A DNA stretch of 5,229 nucleotides from an uncultured Bryobacterales bacterium (GTDB taxonomy: Bacteria; Acidobacteriota; Terriglobia; Bryobacterales; UBA6623), in assembly GCA_946887065.1 (NCBI GenBank), contig CAMPKL010000308.1:1-5229 (forward strand), read 5' to 3'. The notes under the pieces are model-generated. The model saw only the letters and a program-made list of their open reading frames with translations, was not told the DNA's origin and did no database searches. Position numbers and translations under genes: made by a program. Positions 1 to 5,229 of the stretch are shown here, piece after piece; the stretch's first letter is position 1; every line of letters starts with the position of its first letter.

Positions 1-1013
1 AGCGCCTTGATTGCCGCGTCGACGTTCGTCGCCTTCGAGTCGTTGTAATAGTCGACGCCATCGAGGCGCCGGACGAACTCCAGACGATGCTCGACAGGCT
101 GGAAGCTGGCCAATCCGCGCGCAATCCGCCCATCGCCGATGCCGGCTGCCGATGCGGCGCCGACGGCGGCCAAGGCATTCTCAAGATTGTGCGTTCCGCG
201 GATCGGCAACTCGGTCGAGCAGACTCTCTTGCCGTCGCGTAAGATCCATCCCTCGTTGGCGCAAATGCCTTCGGCCAGCGTCCGCGTTCGGCTAAACCAA
301 ATCGTCCGGCCCTGAACAAACTTTTCAAACGTGCGGCACGTCGGATCGTCGTGATTCAACACGGCAAAGTCGCCGGCTTGCTGCGGTCCGAAAATATGCG
401 CCTTGGCGGCGGCATAACCATCAAACGTTCCGTGCCGATCGAGGTGGTCGGGAGTCACGTTTAATACGACTGCTATGTGGCAGCGAAATGAAGTCATCGC
501 TTCCAACTGGAAACTGGAAAGCTCCAGAACGTTCCAAGTCGAGTCAGTCGATGTCTCGACCAAATCCAGAACAGGGCGGCCGATGTTGCCGCCGATCTCG
601 GTGGTGATTCCCGCCGTTTGAAAGATGTGCCCGATCAAAGAAGTTGTGGTCGTCTTACCGTTCGTGCCGGTGACGCCGACGACGCGTCCCCTAAGCTCCC
701 TGGAAGCCGTCTCAAGTTCGCCTGCGACATGGATTCCCTCCTCCCGAGCCGAATTTAGTTGAGACAGATCCCAGGGAACCCCGGGTGAAGGAACGATCAA
801 GTCCTGCGCCAGGAAAACGTCTCGGGAGTGTTCGCCGAGAGCAAGTTCGACGCCCAATCCTCGAAACTCCTCGATCGCACCTTCTAACTCTGCCGCCGAT
901 CGTCTATCGGCGACTGTCACGCGAGCGCCGCGCGAATGGAAAAAACGCACCGCCGCCTTGCCGGATTCGCCCAGCCCGACCACCAACACGCGCTTGCCTT
1001 CGTATGCGTTCAT
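1..1013 (-). CDS. murD: UDP-N-acetylmuramoyl-L-alanine--D-glutamate ligase (MurD), 3' end cut off by window edge
   Basis: Cytoplasmic ATP-dependent ligase that adds D-glutamate to UDP-MurNAc-L-Ala, the second amino-acid step of peptidoglycan precursor synthesis. I translated the minus strand from the ATG at 1013-1011 and read 337 intact codons to the window edge without a stop. The N-terminus has the Rossmann-like nucleotide-sugar motif GLGESG (13-18). The central domain has the P-loop GTNGKTT (116-122), GGNIG (141-145), the MurD signature ELSSFQLE (164-171), NVTPDHLDRHG (185-195) and K204 in AAAKAHIF, which by family knowledge is the lysine that becomes carbamylated. Then follow GTHNLENALAA (from 273), EHR with H309/R310, and NDSKATN (324-330) opening the C-terminal domain. 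Family members are about 440-460 residues, so roughly 110 C-terminal residues lie outside the window. The start overlaps the mraY stop by four bases (ATGA). No strong Shine-Dalgarno site precedes it, which fits translational coupling to mraY. Identification is secure. Confidence 0.97.
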   Translation of the reverse strand, partial: MNAYEGKRVLVVGLGESGKAAVRFFHSRGARVTVADRRSAAELEGAIEEFRGLGVELALGEHSRDVFLAQDLIVPSPGVPWDLSQLNSAREEGIHVAGELETASRELRGRVVGVTGTNGKTTTTSLIGHIFQTAGITTEIGGNIGRPVLDLVETSTDSTWNVLELSSFQLEAMTSFRCHIAVVLNVTPDHLDRHGTFDGYAAAKAHIFGPQQAGDFAVLNHDDPTCRTFEKFVQGRTIWFSRTRTLAEGICANEGWILRDGKRVCSTELPIRGTHNLENALAAVGAASAAGIGDGRIARGLASFQPVEHRLEFVRRLDGVDYYNDSKATNVDAAIKA

Positions 1014-2143
1014 CGCAACTTCAAAGTGCTGAGCGCCAGCAGCGCCCAAATCAATCCCGCTATCCAAAAACGCACGATCACCCGCGACTCGTCCCAGCCG
1101 AGTTTTTCGAAGTGATGATGGAGCGGCGCCATCAAGAAAATCCGCTTGCCGCGCAGTTTGTAACTGCCGACCTGCAAGATCACCGACAGTGCCTCGGCCA
1201 CGAATACGCCGCCCACAAAAAGCAACAAAATCGCTTGGCCGATCAGCACCGCAACCATGCCCATGGCCCCGCCCAGCGCCAGCGATCCCACATCGCCCAT
1301 GAAGATCTCCGCCGGGTGCGCGTTGTACCAAAGAAACGCCAGGCTTGCGCCCACCAGCGCGCCGCAGAAGATGGTCAGTTCCGCCGCCAGCGGCACGCGC
1401 GGAATATCGAGGTAGGTGGCGATCTCGGCGTGCCCGGCGACATAACAAAGCGCCGTCAGGGCGCCGCCGGCGATGATCATCAGTCCGATGGCCAAGCCGT
1501 CGAGGCCATCCGTCAGGTTGACCGCGTTCGATGCGCCCACCAAAACGAAGAACAGGAAGACGAACAGCACCGAGAACGCAGCCGGGAAAGTCCAAGGATC
1601 GGCGGTCAAGCTCCCGATCACCAAGCTGGGCCGAAACGTCTTGAAGAACGGAAACACCAGCTGAGGGTCGTAGTCGCCGCGTGCGTAAAGCCAGGCCAGG
1701 GCCGTTACGATGACCAGAGTCACCAAAATCTGTAGCCCGATCTTGCCCCGCGCCGTGAGTCCGAGATTCCGTTCGCCGCGAAATTTGGCCGTGTCGTCCA
1801 AGAATCCGATAGCGCCGAAACCGGTCAGAGCCAGCAAAGCGAGCCAGACATAGGGATTCGTCAGATTCGACCAGAGCAACGTCGGCACAATGATCGACAG
1901 GTTGATCAGCAAGCCTCCCATGGTCGGCGTACCCGACTTGTGCTGATGCGACTCCGGGCCGTCTTCGCGGATGTGTTGGCCTATCTGGAACGCCTGCAGC
2001 CGGCGGATCAGCCAAGGACCCAGCAGCAACCCCAGGAACAACGCGGTAAAACCCGCGAATGCGGTGCGTACCGTGATGTAGCTGAAGACTCGGAACGGAC
2101 TGATAGCCGGGAAGAGCTGCTCGTAAAACAGGTAGTAGAGCAT
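1010..2143 (-). CDS. mraY: Phospho-N-acetylmuramoyl-pentapeptide-transferase (MraY)
   Basis: Polytopic inner-membrane enzyme that transfers phospho-MurNAc-pentapeptide from the UDP precursor to undecaprenyl phosphate, giving lipid I and UMP. The 377-residue product is slightly longer than the ~360 of E. coli MraY. Family motifs are all present: EDGPESHQHKSGTPTMGG (60-77), FLDD with the Mg/catalytic aspartates D116-D117, NAVNLTDGLDG (206-216), FMGDVGSLALG (281-291, D284 being the third conserved acidic residue), and the cytoplasmic triple histidine of PLHHHFEKLGW (340-350; HHH at 342-344). About ten hydrophobic segments are visible, roughly at 25-46, 76-91, 98-114, 135-152, 186-202, 218-235, 253-271, 288-301, 304-324 and 355-371, as expected for MraY. 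The start codon lies three bases after the murF stop and has its own GGAG site six bases upstream. The stop codon overlaps the murD start. No key residue is missing. Confidence 0.98.
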   Translation of the reverse strand: MLYYLFYEQLFPAISPFRVFSYITVRTAFAGFTALFLGLLLGPWLIRRLQAFQIGQHIREDGPESHQHKSGTPTMGGLLINLSIIVPTLLWSNLTNPYVWLALLALTGFGAIGFLDDTAKFRGERNLGLTARGKIGLQILVTLVIVTALAWLYARGDYDPQLVFPFFKTFRPSLVIGSLTADPWTFPAAFSVLFVFLFFVLVGASNAVNLTDGLDGLAIGLMIIAGGALTALCYVAGHAEIATYLDIPRVPLAAELTIFCGALVGASLAFLWYNAHPAEIFMGDVGSLALGGAMGMVAVLIGQAILLLFVGGVFVAEALSVILQVGSYKLRGKRIFLMAPLHHHFEKLGWDESRVIVRFWIAGLIWALLALSTLKLR

Positions 2144-2146
2144 TTC

Positions 2147-3559
2147 TCACTCCGCCCCCTGCGCGACAGCCTCTTCGTGATCGAAGGACGCGATCATTCG
2201 CTCCAGCGCTTTCTCCAGTCGAACGCCCCTAGAGCCTTTCAGCAGCACTGTGTCGCCGTCGGCGAGCAGCTCGACTAACGCCGCCCCGGCAGCTACGGCA
2301 TCTTTGACGAAGCGCACTTGGGCTCGGGCCATGCCTGCCGCCGCCGCCGCTTCGGCAATCCATTTCGCGTCGCCTTCCACGGCAACGAGCGAATCAAGAC
2401 CAGCTTGCGCCGCTGCGACTCCGACTCGCTGATGCAGATCCTTCGACGCCGCTCCCAACTCACGCATCTCGCCCAAGACCGCGATGCGCCGCGCGGCAGG
2501 CCGGCTAGCCAGGTCTCGCAGCATGGTCTCGACCGCCGCGGGGTTGGAGTTGTAACAGTCGTCGATAACCGTGATCCCGCCCAGTCGCCGCGTCTGCCCG
2601 CGATGATTGCCCGGCTGGAGTTCGGCGACGACGGTTTGCAGTTCCGCCGGTTCGATCTCCAGAACCGCCGCCGCCGCGATCGCTCCGGCGATGTTCGAAA
2701 CATTGTGCGCGCCGGGCAGGCGGGTCTGAAACTCAAGCCCCGTATCCCGGCCTTCTCTCTTCAGGCCAAAGCGCGAACCGCCCCCCGGCAATGCCTCAAT
2801 GTCCGTCGCCTGATAGTCGGCGGGTGCAGCGACGCTGTAGGTCACAACCGGACCACTGTGAACCTCGTCGAAGGAACGCACCCGCGGATCGTCGGCATTC
2901 AACACCGCCGTGCCGCGCGGACCCAACTCCTCGATCAGTTCCCGTTTCGCCAAGGCCACGCCCTCGACCGACTCAAAAGCGCCCACATGCGCATGGCTCA
3001 CGTTGGTGACCACGCCGATGTTAGGCTCGGCGATTCGCGCTAGCCCGCGGATTTCCCCGGCGTGGTTCATGCCCATTTCAACCACTGCAACCTCGGCATC
3101 TTCGGCCATCCGCAAAATCGTCAAGGGCACGCCTAGGTCGTTGTTGAGATTGCCGGCGGTTCTTGCAGTCCGATACTTCGCCGCCAACATCGCGGCCGCC
3201 GCATCCTTGAAGGTCGTTTTGCCCGCGCTCCCGGTCACCGCTAACAAAGATCCGCCCCAGGCACGCCGCTGCGCCCGCGCCAAATCGGCTAAAGCCTGCC
3301 GCGGGTCGGCGACTCGCAGCAGGGCCTTACCGGCGAGCTCAGGCGGAGCAGGCCAGTCCAACGCGACGACTGCCGCGCACGCGCCTTGCTCAAAAGCGCC
3401 CGCGACAAAGTCATGGCCGTCTCGTTCAGCCCGGACAGCGAAGAACATCTCACCCTGGCTCAGCGACCGCGAGTCGATCGAATAGCCCGCAACCCGTCCG
3501 CCGCCGCCTGTGAAGCTTGCGCTGAGTGCATCCGCGACCTGTCCGATAGTCCAATTCAT
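2147..3559 (-). CDS. murF: UDP-N-acetylmuramoyl-tripeptide--D-alanyl-D-alanine ligase (MurF)
   Basis: Cytoplasmic ATP-dependent ligase that joins D-Ala-D-Ala to the UDP-MurNAc-tripeptide, completing the pentapeptide that MraY uses. The 470-residue product has the usual three Mur-ligase domains. The N-terminal substrate domain is about 1-100 with YSIDSRSLSQGEMFFAVR (26-43). The central ATPase domain is about 101-315 with P-loop TGSAGKTT (109-116), GNLNNDLGVPLTIL (136-149), EMGMNHAGEI (161-170), NVSHAHVGAF (186-195), AKREL (204-208) and GAHNVSNIAGAIAAA (283-297). The C-terminal domain starts near PGNHRGQ (316-322), with DDCYNSNPAA (333-342), LGEMRELG (362-369) and KGSRGVRLE (441-449). The GNLNN, MGMNHAGEI and KGSRG motifs separate it from MurC, MurD and MurE. 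The P-loop has Ala (A112) where many MurF proteins have Asn or Ser. The start overlaps the murE stop (ATGA), with GGAG nine bases upstream in a hairpin loop. Length and motifs are normal for the family. Confidence 0.97.
   Translation of the reverse strand: MNWTIGQVADALSASFTGGGGRVAGYSIDSRSLSQGEMFFAVRAERDGHDFVAGAFEQGACAAVVALDWPAPPELAGKALLRVADPRQALADLARAQRRAWGGSLLAVTGSAGKTTFKDAAAAMLAAKYRTARTAGNLNNDLGVPLTILRMAEDAEVAVVEMGMNHAGEIRGLARIAEPNIGVVTNVSHAHVGAFESVEGVALAKRELIEELGPRGTAVLNADDPRVRSFDEVHSGPVVTYSVAAPADYQATDIEALPGGGSRFGLKREGRDTGLEFQTRLPGAHNVSNIAGAIAAAAVLEIEPAELQTVVAELQPGNHRGQTRRLGGITVIDDCYNSNPAAVETMLRDLASRPAARRIAVLGEMRELGAASKDLHQRVGVAAAQAGLDSLVAVEGDAKWIAEAAAAAGMARAQVRFVKDAVAAGAALVELLADGDTVLLKGSRGVRLEKALERMIASFDHEEAVAQGAE
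2150..2153 (-). promoter_or_regulatory. Ribosome binding site of mraY
   Basis: On the minus strand the sequence GGCGGAGTGAGAAATG places a GGAG core six bases before the mraY ATG, which is ideal spacing. The site lies within the last codons of murF and runs into its TGA stop. It is the clearest Shine-Dalgarno site in the window, at the only junction without a stop/start overlap, and it supports the start at 2143. Confidence 0.75.
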
Positions 3560-5034
3560 CCCGCACGTCTCCCGTGCGCTATTTCCCGCAGCAACTCACG
3601 GGCCGTTTCCCGATCGTCGAACGGCAGCTTCTCGTCGCCGACCTGCTGGTAAGTCTCATGGCCCTTGCCGGCGATCAATACGATGTCGCCGGCAGCCGCT
3701 TCGCTCAAGGCTTTCGCGATCGCCTTGCGCCGGTCCGGTTCTCTTATGTAGTCGGCGTCAACGCGCTGCAGCCCCACTTCGGCGTCGGCAAGAATGCGCA
3801 GCGGATCCTCCGAGCGAGGATTGTCGGACGTAAGAATTACCCTGTCGCTCAACTCGCCGGCAGCAGCGCCCATCAGCGGACGCTTCGTCCGATCGCGGTC
3901 GCCGCCGCAGCCAAACACGGTGAGGATGCGTCCGCCCGCCGGAACCAATCGACGCGCCGCCGAAATCAAGTTCCGCAGGGCATCGTCGGTATGCGCATAG
4001 TCCACCGCTACCAAGAACGGCTGGCCTTCGCGTACGATCTCAAAGCGCCCCGGCACGGCGCTGCACTTTTCAATACCCTGCGCGATCTTCATCAAATCAA
4101 TTCCCTGTGCAAGCCCCACACCAACCGCGGCCAGAATGTTGGCCACGTTAAACCAGCCGACCAGCGGCGAATGCAACACGGCGTCGCCCTGGGGCGTCGC
4201 GACGCGAATCTTGAGGCCGTCGAAATTGGACTCCGCCTCGACCGCGCGAATATCGGCCGCGCCTTGCATGGAGAACGAAAACGACTCGACGCCCTCGATC
4301 TCCAACAGACGCCGGCCCTGGGCGTCATCGGCGTTGATCACCGCAGCGCGAGGGCGCGGGCCGTTGCCCTCGAAAAGCATGCGCTTCGCCCGGAAGTAAG
4401 CATCCATGTCGCCATGGAAGTCCAGGTGATCTTGGGTCAGGTTCGTGAAAACGGCAGTATCGAAATGGAACCCGGAAATTCTGCCGAGTTCCAGCGCGTG
4501 GGAGGAAGCCTCCAACGTCATGTGAGTGCCCGATCCCGTCTCCAACTCAACCAACAGGCGCACCAGATCCAATGACTCCGGCGTCGTATTGGCCGCCGGC
4601 AATCGACGGTCTCCGATCCGGTATCCAGCCGTACCGACTAGGCCGGTCTTGTTTCCCGCGGCTCGCAGAATTGAGTCGGCCAGGTGGGCCGTCGTCGTCT
4701 TGCCGTTCGTCCCGGTAATCCCAATCAAGCGCAGGCGCTCGTCGGGATGGTCGTAAAACACAAGCGCCGCGGCGGCGAGCGCACGCCGGCCATGACTCAC
4801 TTGAACCCAAACGCCTTCGTCGCCGGCGGGTGGGGGGCGCTCGCTGACGATGGCGGCCGCGCCGGCCGCACGGGCCGCGGACACATAGCGATGTCCATCG
4901 ACATGCTCGCCCGGAAAGGCAAAAAAAACGGCGCCCTCGCCGACTTTGCGCGAGTCGTACTCCAGTCCAGTGACGGGGATGGACGGAGCGGGAGACAGAG
5001 TTTCGGAATTGACCAGGAGGGCATCCAAGGTCAT
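3556..5034 (-). CDS. murE: UDP-N-acetylmuramoyl-L-alanyl-D-glutamate--2,6-diaminopimelate ligase (MurE)
   Basis: Cytoplasmic ATP-dependent ligase that adds the third stem-peptide residue to UDP-MurNAc-L-Ala-D-Glu. The 492-residue length is typical. The N-terminal UDP-MurNAc-binding domain is about 1-100 with YDSRKVGEGAVFFAFPG (26-42). The ATPase domain is about 104-328, with P-loop GTNGKTT (108-114), ANTTPES (148-154), EASSHAL (175-181), NLTQDHLDFHG (198-208) and K217 in RAKRMLF, the expected carbamylated lysine. FNVANILAA (295-303) and VPGRFE (327-332) lead into the C-terminal domain, which has VDYAHTDDAL (344-353), VFGCGGDRDRTKRP (373-386), DNPRSEDP (404-411) and IAGKGHETYQ (454-463). In this family DNPR is the meso-diaminopimelate recognition motif; lysine-adding MurE enzymes differ there, so meso-DAP is the predicted substrate. 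The start forms an ATGA overlap with the upstream PBP stop, and the N-terminus aligns naturally with the family, so no other start is needed. The stop overlaps murF. Confidence 0.98.
   Translation of the reverse strand: MTLDALLVNSETLSPAPSIPVTGLEYDSRKVGEGAVFFAFPGEHVDGHRYVSAARAAGAAAIVSERPPPAGDEGVWVQVSHGRRALAAAALVFYDHPDERLRLIGITGTNGKTTTAHLADSILRAAGNKTGLVGTAGYRIGDRRLPAANTTPESLDLVRLLVELETGSGTHMTLEASSHALELGRISGFHFDTAVFTNLTQDHLDFHGDMDAYFRAKRMLFEGNGPRPRAAVINADDAQGRRLLEIEGVESFSFSMQGAADIRAVEAESNFDGLKIRVATPQGDAVLHSPLVGWFNVANILAAVGVGLAQGIDLMKIAQGIEKCSAVPGRFEIVREGQPFLVAVDYAHTDDALRNLISAARRLVPAGGRILTVFGCGGDRDRTKRPLMGAAAGELSDRVILTSDNPRSEDPLRILADAEVGLQRVDADYIREPDRRKAIAKALSEAAAGDIVLIAGKGHETYQQVGDEKLPFDDRETARELLREIAHGRRAG
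3562..3578 (-). promoter_or_regulatory. Hairpin presenting the murF Shine-Dalgarno site in its loop
   Basis: The transcript reads CGCACG-GGAGA-CGUGCG, a perfect 6-bp stem with a 5-base loop, ending two bases before the murF AUG. The loop carries GGAG (3569-3572), nine bases from the AUG. The same bases encode the last residues of MurE (AHGRRAG). The base pairing and position are seen directly; that the structure forms or regulates translation is inference. Such a stem could hold the ribosome site exposed, or it could be a chance result of GC-rich codons. Confidence 0.4.
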
Positions 5035-5229
5035 CGCCCGCTTCCCGTTCCGGCCGAAAGCCGGCCCATTTCCAGTCGTATCGGACCGCCCTCTTCCATC
5101 GGCGTTCCCGCCGCGGGACTTTGTCTCACCACCACGCCCGCTCCCTGGGAATCAACCCGCAGGCCTAAGCTCGATGCTTTAACAAGCGCCTCGCGCAGCG
5201 TCATGCCGTGAAGATCCGGAGCCGTAAGT
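5031..5229 (-). CDS. ftsI: C-terminal end of a PASTA-domain penicillin-binding protein, probably the division transpeptidase FtsI/PBP2 type (5' part outside window)
   Basis: Only the last 65 residues are visible, read on the minus strand from 5228 to the TGA at 5033-5031. They hold one PASTA domain: PDLHGMTLREALVKASSLGL (fragment residues 4-23), then RVDSQGAGVVVRQSPAAGTP (24-43), and MEEGGPIRLEMG (44-55), followed by a Gly/Ser-rich tail ending in SGR. The pattern P-[DN]-L-x-G-x-[TS]-x-x-x-A, then V..Q.P.aGt and a final beta strand, is the PASTA signature. PASTA domains are extracytoplasmic repeats found at the C-termini of some class B PBPs and PknB-type kinases. Their place directly before murE in a dcw operon, where ftsI normally sits, makes a class B division PBP the best reading. 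The transpeptidase domain itself (SxxK, SxN, KTG) cannot be checked here. A SpoVD-like PBP is the alternative. The stop overlaps the murE ATG by four bases. Confidence 0.85.
   Translation of the reverse strand, partial: LTAPDLHGMTLREALVKASSLGLRVDSQGAGVVVRQSPAAGTPMEEGGPIRLEMGRLSAGTGSGR
5041..5046 (-). promoter_or_regulatory. Probable weak ribosome binding site of murE
   Basis: GGGAAG lies six bases before the murE ATG (5034) and inside the last codons of the upstream PBP. It is an imperfect match to the anti-Shine-Dalgarno sequence. Together with the ATGA overlap it supports the start at 5034, with coupling to translation of the PBP gene. Confidence 0.45.

Larger units (their letters stand above)
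1..5229 (-). other. Segment of a dcw (division and cell wall) operon
   Basis: Five co-directional genes in the conserved order PBP, murE, murF, mraY, murD fill the whole window. The junctions are -4, -4, +3 and -4 bases. There is no gap that could hold a promoter, a terminator or another gene, so the segment is almost certainly transcribed as one polycistronic mRNA from a promoter beyond position 5229. No non-coding stretch exists apart from the three bases 2144-2146. Confidence 0.93.

Noticed and set aside
1..1013. Possible truncated or broken murD
   Set aside because: The frame is open without a stop or frameshift to the window edge and keeps all motifs, so the missing C-terminus is a window boundary effect and not a pseudogene.
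785..1735. Plus-strand open frame of 316 codons across mraY and murD
   Set aside because: It lies opposite two genes with complete family motifs. Its translation is rich in Arg, Gln, His and Pro with no recognisable domain, as expected for an antisense frame in GC-rich DNA.
2144..2146. Possible internal promoter or terminator between murF and mraY
   Set aside because: The gap is only three bases and there is no hairpin with a U-run nearby, so the only signal at this junction is the mraY ribosome site.
2293..2736. Minus-strand frame of 147 codons inside murF in another reading frame
   Set aside because: It is Arg/Ser/Pro-rich out-of-frame translation; the real murF frame has every family motif across this stretch.
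2318..3043. Plus-strand open frame of 241 codons opposite murF
   Set aside because: It is an antisense shadow of a well-supported murF, with no domain signature.
3574..4575. Plus-strand open frame of 333 codons opposite murE
   Set aside because: It mirrors the codon structure of murE and shows low-complexity Arg/Ala/Gln composition, no known motif and no supporting ribosome site or context.
4684..5211. Plus-strand open frame of 175 codons opposite murE and the PBP end
   Set aside because: It is antisense to two confident genes, crosses their junction and shows no recognisable protein features.

Overview
The window is a compact, fully coding piece of a division and cell-wall (dcw) operon. 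Every gene lies on the minus strand, so transcription runs from position 5229 towards 1. In transcription order it holds: the C-terminal end of a PASTA-bearing penicillin-binding protein (most likely the FtsI/PBP2-type division transpeptidase), murE, murF, mraY, and the first three quarters of murD, which runs off the left edge. This is the classical ftsI-murE-murF-mraY-murD order. By analogy, ftsW, murG and murC would be expected beyond position 1, and ftsL, rsmH and mraZ beyond 5229, but these are not visible here.

The genes form one pathway. MurD adds D-Glu to UDP-MurNAc-L-Ala, MurE adds the third residue, MurF adds D-Ala-D-Ala, and MraY moves the finished phospho-MurNAc-pentapeptide onto undecaprenyl phosphate to give lipid I. 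After flipping and polymerisation, the penicillin-binding protein cross-links the product. MurE carries the DNPR motif, so the third residue is predicted to be meso-diaminopimelate.

The genes are packed with no room for internal promoters or terminators between them. PBP/murE, murE/murF and mraY/murD each share a 4-base ATGA stop/start overlap, and murF and mraY are 3 bases apart. mraY has a clear Shine-Dalgarno site inside the end of murF. murF has a GGAG site in the loop of a perfect 6-bp hairpin that is formed by the last codons of murE.

The organism is a GC-rich bacterium with meso-DAP-type peptidoglycan and a PASTA domain on its division PBP. The protein sequences look most like Acidobacteriota to me, but this is an impression from sequence style and not a search result. 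There is no mobile element, CRISPR array, RNA gene, or sign of recent transfer. I found no novel system; the items worth a second look are small ones, mainly the hairpin at the murF start and the PASTA-tailed PBP.
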